64,000 nucleotides of DNA from Saturnia japonica (taxonomy: Eukaryota > Arthropoda > Insecta > Lepidoptera > Saturniidae): NCBI GenBank assembly GCA_033032175.1, contig CM065313.1:16221327-16285326 (forward strand), in the 5' to 3' direction. Shown here piece after piece: positions 47,301-59,300 of the stretch. The translations under genes and the position numbers were made by a program. Each line of letters starts with the position of its first letter. Position 1 is the stretch's first letter. The notes beneath the pieces are model-generated. The model was not told the DNA's origin. It saw nothing but the letters and a program-made list of their open reading frames with translations, and did not search any database.

Positions 47301-50300
47301 GTTCGTTCACAGTAATGCATTCATTTTAAAATTTGTATCAATTTAAATAATTTAAAATATATCTAAAGACGTTAATATTTTTATTGAAGTGCCGCTGTAT
47401 ACATAATTCGATGTACGCTTGTTGACATTTCATTGTTATGTTTACACAAAACATTTAAAAATACATTTACCTGCTCGGCCTTAAATATCTTCAGTTTCCC
47501 AGTCTTGTGTGATAAAAATAACAAAAGATACGCGAGAGCTTGACGTCCGATTCGCATACTGCATTGTTACGTTTTCTGACAATGTATGATTTACTTACTC
47601 CTAATACAGAACATTACTAAAAACATAATTGTTATGTTGATATAGAACTTTTACCTCTTGTTTCTTCCCAAGAGATTGAAAGGCTTTCTGGTTTATAACA
47701 GTTCGGTCGTCTTTGACCGTCATTTTGGCATCTTCATCTAAAATAACTTTTCCCTCTAGGTATTGATCTGCCAAGACCTGAGCAGCGTCAGCTTTCACTT
47801 TATCTCCACTTGCCATATCTTTCACGAGACCAGAAACTTCTCCGATCCTTTTTACGAAATTATTCCATTCTTCGTTCAGCTCCAAATTCTTGCGATCTTT
47901 CAATGCTGGATTGGACAAAATACTATTTCTACTCATTTTTATTATTTATTTCTAACGAAGGAAAGACTTATATATGAATATCGTAAAATCGATACAACAA
48001 TATACTTAGCAACGGTTGTCAGGGTAAATGACATTAATGTGAACGTTCTATTTTTTTGTAATGGTTCATAGATTTGAGAAAAAGATTTTACTATAGTTAG
48101 ATTATATCATTTTTAAATACCATAAACTTTTTGATAAAAATATCAAAACTTTTATAACAAAATAAAATTGTTATGTACTAAAATACATATTTGAATTTCT
48201 TTTTATATTGTTAACTAGCTGATACCCGCGATTTCGTCTGCGGTTTTAATTATATTTTTATTAACACCAGAGCAAGAAAACTCACCGCTAAAAACGTTAG
48301 TGCTTATAAAAACCTACTTTCTTTAAACTTTCATAACTTTTTACTGACTGAAGATATCGTGATAATTTTTCTTTTTCATAAGGAAGGACCCAGTATCTAA
48401 GGAGTAAAACATTGTTTTTAAAATCCAAATCTATCCAGAAGGTTTTGCGTGATGCGCGCACAGCGGTAAACGTCTATCACTTTATTTAAACAAACATTAT
48501 GTCATCCAGTAGCATTATAAGTAGAGTTGCCAACATTTTTCGGGGAAATATACTATTTTTCAAAATAAGTTATAAAAATATAGTACACTTCGAAAAAATA
48601 TAGTATGTTAGGGAAAAAGCAAAAAATAATCAAAGGTATTGTTTGATACTTATTTACTTTTATAAAAACTATATTTCTTGCACTTTAAAAAATTTTTTTG
48701 CTTAAAATAAATTGTTGTATGCTTTATCACAGAGATTTTTTAAATTAATGAAATTAAAACTTTCTTTTTACATCACATCAAATTGAAAATAATTATCGAA
48801 ATCCCGAAACAAAAATTCGTTTGACGTCATTTTGACATTACGGACAGGTTCGTAACTCATTATGACAATTGTGCAATTGGAACTCATTGGTGGATAATGC
48901 TTTGCTGAGTTGAGTTAATGCAAGGGTTCAGTTGATAGATTTGCTTGTTGGATTTCGGTGTTTAAAATAAAGTATTTTTGCATACTATATATTTTTTCCC
49001 CTTGAAAATTAGCAACTCGGTAACAAGTTATCAAGAACAGACTTAGTCGCTGTGGATTCTATTATAGAACTCAAGACATTGAAATTATATTAATACCAGG
49101 AGTGCCCCAAGTCTTGACCGTGCAGTCGCCAACGTACTCGTGTATCAATTCTCGTACTTGCCTACAGCTTTCCAGATTACTTAACTTTCATGGTTTCTAC
49201 TCCGCTCCTTAGTTATAGCCTAGTAAACTTTCCCCATTAAAGGGGTATAAAATAGAAAAAGAATTTTTACAATTCTGAGTGGTAGTTCCAAAAATTAGCA
49301 CAAACAAAGAAACAATCTCTTTATAATATTACCAACTACGTCCCACAGTTAGAAAATAATACATAGATATTTCGAGGCCCCGTCGCAGCCCTTTACACGG
49401 CACACCCATTTTTTTTAAACTGCAGAACTAGTTTCTAGGGCAATAAATAATATAATAAAAATACAAGTTATTCCAAAGATCGTGATCTCTATCTAACCAA
49501 TAAATGTGATTTGTGATTATTAAATGTAATTAATTTTCTTTCTTGCAGTATTCACGCCCCTGGGTTTTGTGCGTTTGTTTGGAGTGGTCGGCGGAGTTCT
49601 TGTGAAACCGCAGTTTCTGAGAGACTTAAACGAAGAGTACTATATGTACTCGTTCGAGGAAGATACAATAAGGCGGCGCATTAACAATGCGTTGTCAACA
49701 GGTGAATGACTAACTACATTATGCTAAAACTCACAGTAAAGTAAAACAAAATTGTTGATTTATAATCTTTGCTTGCTTGTTACTGTTAACAATTTGCCCA
49801 ATGTACCCTTCGAAATGTGAAAACTATCCTAATGTAGACATTAAACACATGTAATTAAACTACATGTTAGGAATTCGCTTTATTACTAATAATTTTGTCA
49901 AAATATAAACAAGGAATTTTTATAATATGATTTCTGTAATATGAAACATAGGTAAAGACATTTTTTTTTTTATAAAAACATAATTAATGTTTAAGGTTTT
50001 TCCTTTTTGAATCTTTCTTCTTCTAGATCACTCTTTTCTATATCTAATAATATTATGTGAGCAATTCTTAAAAAGCGCAAACGTGTGTGTGGTGTGGTGT
50101 GGGTGTGTGTTTCAAATTCTCGGAAACATCTGGCTGCAATTTTGTATTCATGTTATAATAGTCCAAGAACCCAGTCACCTCAGACTTACGTGATTTTAGG
50201 AAAAATGAAATTTTCGCGCTTGCGCTCGCGCTTCCTCGAACAGCGGAACCTTTAACGAGTCTGGGAGGATGTTTGGCCAGTCAGATTTGCCTGGCTCATT

Positions 50301-53300
50301 GGAAAATATTTTGAAATATACTTAATAATATATATATAAAATTTAGCCTTTCTAAAATGACGTAAATTCTCTCATTTTTTACGACTTTTAAAGTGTCTGT
50401 TAAAAGTTATGGCCCACAGGAAGTGTCTGGCAACTGTATAATGTTTGTTTATAACAATACATATATTTATGACATATGTAAAAACTAGCCTTCCTACTTT
50501 GACGTAAGTCAGCATGGTTTTTTTCCAACTTTGATACGTGCTACCTGTAAAACGGCCCCGCTTTCAGCTTAGCGAGTATCCATTCCTTTCTATGTTTATG
50601 TTAAACTACCGATCCTAAAAATTTAATTTTTCCTAATATCACGTAAGTCTGGGGTGACTGGGATCTCAGTCTGTAATATTTTACTATTCACGTTTGCCTA
50701 TGTAGGTAGATGTTTTTTTTTTTCAAGACCCCAAACAATGAAATATTAATGTGTTTTTATTGGCTTAAAACATATTGACCGGCGGGCTTTATATTTATAA
50801 GTGTAATATACAATCATTTTGTATCATAATTGTTTAGTATATTAAATTTTAACTTAAAAATTGTATTTTCCGTAATATAGGTAATGTATACCTTAAAATG
50901 GACGTAATATAGCCAAATAAATGCACATTCAATGACCTATTTAATTAGATTTGTCCCTAAGATTATAGATATGTCACCAGAATCGGATCACCAAACAACA
51001 TCAAAACACTTACCTAAAAATTGTTCTAATTATTAGTAGGTATCTGGCACTCGCCACCGGCGCGACCGCTGACGCGGGCGTCTCCCGCTGTTTCTTATCA
51101 CAAGACAACCTTGCCTAACTCAACTAAGTCTCCGTGAATTGATCATCAAGCTTAGGGATTTCAACAAATCTTTTTTATCATCTCCGTTTGGAGACCGTTT
51201 TCATTAATATGATGATAAAAATATTTGATTTGATTAAAAATAAATATTATAAATAAGGGGATACATATTGGTGACGAATATACATTTTTGTGATATTTTT
51301 GCCTAAAACAAATAGGTAACTACTTTGAATAATTAACTTACGCCTCTGTAAGTGGAATATAGCAAAATCTTATTCGCAGATATGAAGGTTAAGTTATACA
51401 ATGATGTGTTTAATCCACTTCCTAGATTCATGCACATGACGTGACTTGGTTAAAGTTAATTTACATCTCGACCTTCGTTATAATATTACCGAACGGAGTT
51501 GAATCAAGGATATTTCTTATTAATTTTTGAAATCCTTCTTTAGGCACGTTATTAAAAAAAGAAATGTGCGCATTCTGTAAAAAAAGTTTACACAATAAAG
51601 TTGCTTACTAAACCTCTTGTTTTATTGTGGTGAAGACAGCAAGTCCCACTTGCTGTTATGTGTCAAATAACTGATATAAAAGATACAAACATAAGTACAC
51701 GCATACATTTTATTCTGTAACAAAATCGTAGCTATCATTGGTAATTTAATGTTCGAAGTACATATATGTACTATAAAATAAACTTGAGATTAACGAAGAT
51801 TTTATTCTTTCTAGTTCCTGGGTCTAGATGGCCTTTAGCTTATTTATAAGTTCCTGGAGCTGCAGTAGAAATGTTCCTACTTATACTTTTTAGGGCAATG
51901 TCTTTTGGCGTCATTTTTCCTCTTACATCGAAACTAACTGGTAGAACATTTCAACTTGCAAAGATTTTTTGCTTAAAATAGTTTTGATAATAATGTATTT
52001 TTTAATACATTACGAAACAAATCCTTTTCAGGTCGTTGTATGTGTTGTTTACACTTGCGTGTTTATCAAATGATAAAATAAATAAATATATTAAAACCGT
52101 TTTGTTTTTGGGACGCTGTCGTGTGTTTAGTATTAAGTTAGGAGAGGGGGGGAGGGTACATAAAACGTTTGAAAGTTTTCTTATCGAATAGTTTTTGAAA
52201 TCGTATTTTTAATGACCCAATGAATATCCAGACTGGGGATCTAAATAAACACATATAAATATCTTTTTTTTTTATCTGAACCGTTTCATTTTTTACCAAC
52301 TTAAAAAAAGGAGGGATGTTTTCAATTCGATTTTTTTATGGGTGTTTAACTTCTTTGTTTATGACACGATTTAGATTATTCTTTTTTCGTTGGAAATGGG
52401 ATACCTCAAGGGTGGTCCCATTTTAATTTTATTCGCACTGGAACTTGGACTTCATAGTTATACCAGGGAACTCATCAAAAACATTGAAGGTGGTTTCCTT
52501 TTTTGTTAAAAATTGTCTTGTGTTTATAGTAAGTAAATAGACCACGTTATTGCAATAAATACTATCGAAACTTGTGTGTGACGAGATGGATATAACGTTA
52601 CATAAATTTATGTTTGTATATAAAGAAGTTTGAAAATGTTTGGCACGTTCGCAGGGACACAATTGAAGCAGGCAAAGTGCGTACAGCCAAATATCTGGCA
52701 CAAAGACGCGTTGCCTAAATTGAATGGTAATATTGTATAATTTATAGGCGCAAGCTTTGGTATACATATAAGTTGTTCCGATGTGGTAAGGATTTATTTT
52801 ATCTAGGTCAATGGTTTTTATGCTATTTAGGTATATTGGTTTGATGTTTATAATCAAGAGCTTTTGAGAATTTGCATCTTTTACATAAGTATATAAATTA
52901 TCACTAAAATTTTCTTTTTTTAATGATGTTTAGAAGCTTTTTACTTTCTTATTGAATCGCGAATCTCTACAATTAGCCTCAGCTTTCGATGAAGGAAATC
53001 ATCGCATAGTGGTAGAGGATTTTCTAAGGGCAAAGTGGTGGTTCTAATGTCCGCCTGGCTAGTTCTACCACTCTCAGGTTTACAATCTGTCGCCAAACTC
53101 CTATAGGTGTGTTATAACGCCTACTCCCAGTTTTTTCTGTATTTAAACTTTCAACAGATCTAACTAATATTATTATAGCCTTCTATTAAGAATTTTCGTT
53201 ATCGGTCTTCTGTATTACCTTTAAGGATGATTCATGTTACACCCGGCCGGGGCATTTACTTGTATAATAAAATATCATTCTCGAAACGTACGAACGAACT

Positions 53301-56300
53301 TTTAACATTAATCAATGAGCGAACAATAGCAAGTGATTAAAAACACTCTCCCTTGTTGAGTTATTCGTGTGCTCCGATCAGAAACAATGAAGCCTTGAGA
53401 CAAAGATCTGGTATAATAAATATTGCGAATACGATTTATATTTACAAACATCGACATGAATGAATCTGTGGCCACATTTAATATCTAAGTGTGCAATTAT
53501 AGTTATAGGAAGTCTGGGTGTATCCTATTTTCAAGAGTGTCGCGTAAGCTAAGTTGCTTGTATCCCTAGGAGTGAACCCCTTTAGTCAGTAATAGTTGCA
53601 GTTTGTTAGGTTCTGGGTTTTTCTATTGAAGTGCGCTGTAGAACGTACCAATTGTATCTTTGAAGATAATAGCGTCAGCGCTAACTGCAATCACTGCTTG
53701 CCAAAATTGTACTGCCAGAAACAAAAACTAATAACGTAAATTTTTGCTAAGACAAAAAGCGATTTATGTTTCCCAGGCAGCATATCGTCACTACGGCGAT
53801 TTATGGCCAATAAATTAGTTTATAACTTTAGAAAATGTGCTACGATTTCTAAATTCTATAGCTCGTGCCGTAACATTTATTTTTCTTTATTAATAATTTT
53901 TTTTCTAAAATAGAGTATATTAATTTTTAATAAAAATGTATGCTTTTCTTAACGGACTTTAAAAAAAAATGAGGAGGTTCTGATGTTGCATGAGCAATGC
54001 GAAGCAAGATGGGTATATGAAAATTATATCCCTATTTGAAACGTTTAGTATGAGTCTTAGATTTCATCCAAATACCATTATCATGTTCCATAGGTTGCGA
54101 TTAAAATATGATTGACATTTTCGTTATCTTCCTCAGGTGTTGGGTATATATCCCCAGAACCTATGTATCCAGATCGCGGAGATATTTCCGCTCCACTCAA
54201 TCCTGACACGTCCGTATTGAAAGAAAGCCAACACTCGTCGGTGAACCAAGGCAAAGATGTTCCGCTGCTTCGACTAAGGAATGGAGCTCTGCAAGCTGGT
54301 CTTAGCGAGAGGCTGCAGCGAGTCGTGTCTATGAGAAAAGTGAGTCAATTATTTTTAAATCTAACAATAAACCTTATCGACTCTAATATTGTATTGAGTA
54401 CTTGCTCAGTTTCTTGAAACTATTAGATCAAAACGCCTACAGCTATTTTGTTAATCATGCTTTAATTTGTTAATATTCATCCCAATTTTTTATTTCTTTT
54501 ACATCTAGCTTTGTTTTATTATTTACTTTCTGTTTCTCGCTATTTCTTTCCCGATGTCTTTGAAATGAAACAACTCGTAGGCCACCTACTGTGTACTAAT
54601 ATATAGAACCTTCCCGGGTATTCGCAAAACAATCCATTAAAGTTTTATAGCAATCAGATGAAACTAAATTTTAGATATGTATAAAACTTTATGACAAAGT
54701 AATGGATAAACGTAATTTTCATAATTATTACTTAATACATGCCAAATTGCCCAGTTGTCTCTTGACTTCAAACACTGTAGAATCTAGGCGCACGGTAGTA
54801 TCTTCGCCAAGTCGAACGCAAGGCACGGCCGTATATATATTTTTATTATCATCAATTTAATACTACTACAAAAATATTTCTTGAGCATATCTGTTTCTAC
54901 ACGTTGATTGCCTAATCTTCAAATATTGTTAGTAAGTTAACGATACTTATTTGATTTTTATCAAACCTTCAGATTTTCTCACGATTTATCGCTTCACCGT
55001 TTGTCGATAGAATCAATAATTAGATTCAAATTAGTAAATGTACGTGGATTTTGAAACATTCCTTCTCTTTTTATACGTCTTGTTCGTTCAAAACCTGATG
55101 GAAAGTACGGTACAGTCCAAAAACATAGCCAACGTCGGCGAGAGATCCCGCCAGAAGTCGGCGATCTCATGCTGGCCAGCTAAAATACACCTTCATGCCT
55201 GGTTTGAAGCAACTAGTATCATAGAAAGGAGGGAACACTTTGGTTGCGAGACCATTACGCATTCTTTGTTCATGCCATGATGGATGCTTTTGTTGACGTT
55301 ATATTTCACAATGAATATAAAACTTTTTTTTTGTATAAGTACAGTATTTAATGGTTTCCAGGAAGTGGAGAACCAGCGGAAGACATCGTCGTTTCAGCGC
55401 AATGTAGTGTACCCGCTGGCGATGCTGTTGTTGCTAGCTCTGACCACCATCACAGTGCTTATGGTGCTGCAGAACACACTTGAACTGCTTATCGGAATCA
55501 AAGCTTTACCGCTCAGCACGCGGGTAATTATTTCTTGTTTTACATTTTTCTTAATAACATTTTCAGATGGACTAGTTTAGACATTTGGTGGCATGGTGGT
55601 AGGGCTTTTTCTAATGCCTGCTTAGCCACAATAACCAAACTATATCACGCAAAGCACCACCAATATTACATAACATAGGGTCAAAACTCTAAATTAATGA
55701 ATGAAAAATATAAATCACAACATGTCACTTCAAGAGCCCGCCAAAACCTACATTTTTCAAACAGTAAATTAATGTTTCAATTTTTAAATTCTGTTTAACC
55801 GACTTAAAAAAAAAGACATCCATGGAGATTACTCAATTTGAATGTATTTCTTTTTTTATAAGATGTTCAGCCATAACTGCTTTGTTTATGAACCGATTTG
55901 GATGATTCTTTTTTTGTTGGATAGCGGATACCGCAAGGGTGGTCCCATTTATTAATTTCATTGGCATGGGACCTTCATCTTGAAGATACACCAGGAAACT
56001 TCAAAATCATTGAAGTTGTTTTTTTTCGGTAAAAATTGTCTTGTTAGATTTTTGACTGTTTGACCTCAATCTCACAAAATGTTAAGTCTCCGATTCACTG
56101 ACTCACTTTCAGCTGCTGGAATATACCTATAGGTGCTTGTCGACGGAATTTTTTAACTTGAGGGTTTTCGATGCCAGACTGATATTAGAAATGCTCTATC
56201 ACTATGATATGGTTTCATTATGATGATTGCCTTCACTGATAGCGCTCAGGCTCATTGTACGATCTGAACTTACGTCGATCGGGCAACTGAGTTGTCATCC

Positions 56301-59300
56301 CTTCAATGAATTTGTTAAATCAATACTATTTTATAAAAGCTGTTGTTCATGATATGTAGGAAAGTTAAACAAGAAATATTTATTTTGGTGATATTTTATT
56401 GATAAAGCGATTATCAGTGACTGGTTATTTAACAGAAAAATGCTGTTGAGAGAAATCGTTTGTTGTTATATTCATTTAATAATATTAATCAAAGGGAATT
56501 TTTTGCAAAGGTGGAAAGATTACAGTTTTTGCTTTAATATTCTTCAATTATAGTAACAGTTTCTTCGAAACTATTTGCAATATTCTGTTCTCACCATTAA
56601 AGCAATTCACTCTGGGCATTGCGTCGCTGTCAAAGCTGGGTTGGGCGGGCGCGGCACTAGAAGCGTTTCTGATATTGTATTTGCACGCGGCGTCGCTCAC
56701 GGGTCTGAGCACGCCGATGCGTGCACTGCACGTGCTGCCCCGTGCGCGCCGCACGCCGCTGACGCGCATTATTGCACTTTGCGCGCTGTTGCTAGCGCAT
56801 TCCACTGCGCAACCGCTGCTCGTCAAGATATTAGGTGACTACTTCTTCATCTTTTTTATTTATAGCAAGTAGCAACTATATTCATCTACAATTTTGCTAA
56901 CGTCATATGAACATAGAACATACGTTTTTATTGCAGCAACATGCAACGATGAGTCGAGGAATATTGACTGGAAGAATTAATCTTTTTGTTTGGTGTCAGG
57001 CATTCATTAATTAAAGTGTTCCAGCTTTTGATTTTTGTTATTTCATTTCTACAGCATACACGCCCGTCAATTGATTCGAATCATTATTGTATTAGGTATC
57101 AATTATATTTAGCACTAAGAAATAATCGATAATCGTAAAATGAACTTCCAGTTTAAGTTATGCTACATCTCTAAAATAAAAATTTGTGGCATAGGTCATG
57201 CAAGCCTCCTTAGAATGAATCAAGTATATGGCTGCATGTCCACTGAAGTGGGGCGGAGTGGAGCTATGCAATTTTAGACAAATAGAATTGTATAAAACTC
57301 TAGAGATGCAATTCTAATGGTCGAAATTTTCACAGCTCCGCTGCTGGACAGACGGCCTTATAGCTGTTGGTTTTCATAACTTAAATATATGTGTATATCT
57401 TTTAACCAATCAATAAATTTTATCGTCAGGTATAACAAACTTCGACCTGCTCGGCGAGTTCGGTCGCATCGAGTGGCTCGGCAACTTCAGACTAGTATTA
57501 CTTTACAACGCAATATTCGCGGCTACAGTGACACTGTGCCTCGTCAGCAAGTTCACGGCGAGCGTGCGCCGCGAACTATACAACAGGTTGGTGGAAAACG
57601 TGAACACTGTCGCCCACTGCGTGTCTTTCCTCAACAACTGACGTCGCGGTCCGGTGGAGCGATCTCATAATGTCCTTGCTCTATCAAATCTTGAATTTTA
57701 TATTTTATGTTATTATCATTGATCGGAATAGGTACAATATATTTAGTCTAACTACGAGGAAGGCAGTAGCATAGAGTGGATACTACCTTTCGAAAATACC
57801 AGGATTAAAACATCATTATTACAGATTATTGTACAAATCTGGTCATAAATATAATATAATATAGCGAAAGGAACTTCGTTACTACCGGGTGTACCGCGAC
57901 ACCTCTCGGGGGTTTTTATTGCACTTTGAATACGTTCGTAATAATATTATTTCGAAGGGTCTTATGTTATTTTTTAGTTTCTATATTAAATTTATAAATT
58001 TAAAGTGCTTTGTTCTACATATATACAAATAAAATCTTGACTATAAAATATTTATGACCATTCCAGGGCTTTAAAGAAAGGGTAGTATCCACTCTATGTT
58101 ACTTCCTTACTCATAGTTTAAAGTAAATATCTATTTACACGTGATGTTTACTGGTAACCTCAAAAAAAGCAAAGTTCTGAGGCCAAACAAGTAGCAAGTA
58201 GATAAATAGGAGTAAGAGAATTTTTTGCTCCCGTTCACTTACTATTTATGATTATCTATTGGCCATAATTATTATAATGGTAAATAATATCAGTAGTTGT
58301 ACAAAAACAGTATACTATTATAAATTTTATTGGTTTTTAATAAACCAAAAAAATATGTGCCGAACAATTTCGTAATTGTATTTCAACTATTTAGTATAAT
58401 TAATTCATGAAAAATTAATTTAATTGAGGTAATAATTAAAAAAAAAACTCTTAAATTTAAAAAAAATAGTAATGAACTATAAAATATACAATATGTAACA
58501 TTATTTATTATGTAAGTTAGATTTTTTGCATTTATTTAATCGACTTTCTGTTAAAATACGTTCCTATTTTTTACGATATTGTGAAAGAATTGTAAGTAAG
58601 TATATAGAAACTTGTGTGAAGTTATTGAGGAAAGACTCGTGTTAGGATTTTGTATAATTTTTTTACCAATGAGACTGAATTTGTTATTTATACGATTGGC
58701 TCAACGAGATTATTATTATTTTATTAAATTACAATGTAATTATGATTTATATTTATTATGAATAGTTTCAATGAAAAATAATTTTAGTTATTTTAATAAT
58801 TGTATAAATGAATTGAGTAAGATTGCCATGACTATAAAATTATTATTGTGTTCTTTAAATGTATACATTAGAAATATTATATATTGTCTAAGATAGATTT
58901 GAGCTGATTATTAGCAGATGTTATTACTAATTATTATTAAATTATATGAAAGACTGTATGTACTAATTTAAAAGATTAAGTTATGATAATTTTAATTATG
59001 CTATTTGCTCAATATCACATCACATTTGTATGTACTGCAATGGCGATCATAGATTCACGAATTTAACACCCTTATGAGGCTATTTCTTTACGTTATGTTA
59101 GTGAATCTCTGTTGCAGGAAGAATCATTAATTTGCGTGCTTCTAATTACTAAGAAAACCAAATATAATACAATGATCCCATCTGCAGTCATTAGATTACT
59201 AACTAATTCGCAATCTTGCACTGTGTTTACCGTTTCATCTAAACTTCAAATTCGTATCATTACTAGAAATGGAAATTGTAGCTACTTTAATATTAAATAG

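Larger units (their letters stand above)
49702..54136 (+). other. lilipod intron 5
   Basis: Contains two 'CGACTTCAAAAAAGGAGG' repeats (52,297-52,525; 53,950-54,090), a 'CGCCAAGC' fragment (53,035-53,120), a GT-rich microsatellite (about 50,083-50,110). The remainder, including 49,710-52,290, shows no exon. Confidence 0.65.

Noticed and set aside
52429..52857. 142-codon minus-strand open frame
   Set aside because: Starts inside a 'CGACTTCAAAAAAGGAGG' repeat copy; composition is that of random AT-rich DNA and no domain is visible.
53950..54090. Further copy of the 'CGACTTCAAAAAAGGAGG' repeat
   Set aside because: CGGACTTTAAAAAAAAATGA and GAGGTTCTGATG are suggestive, but the downstream blocks do not follow the family order, so I did not list it as a separate feature.
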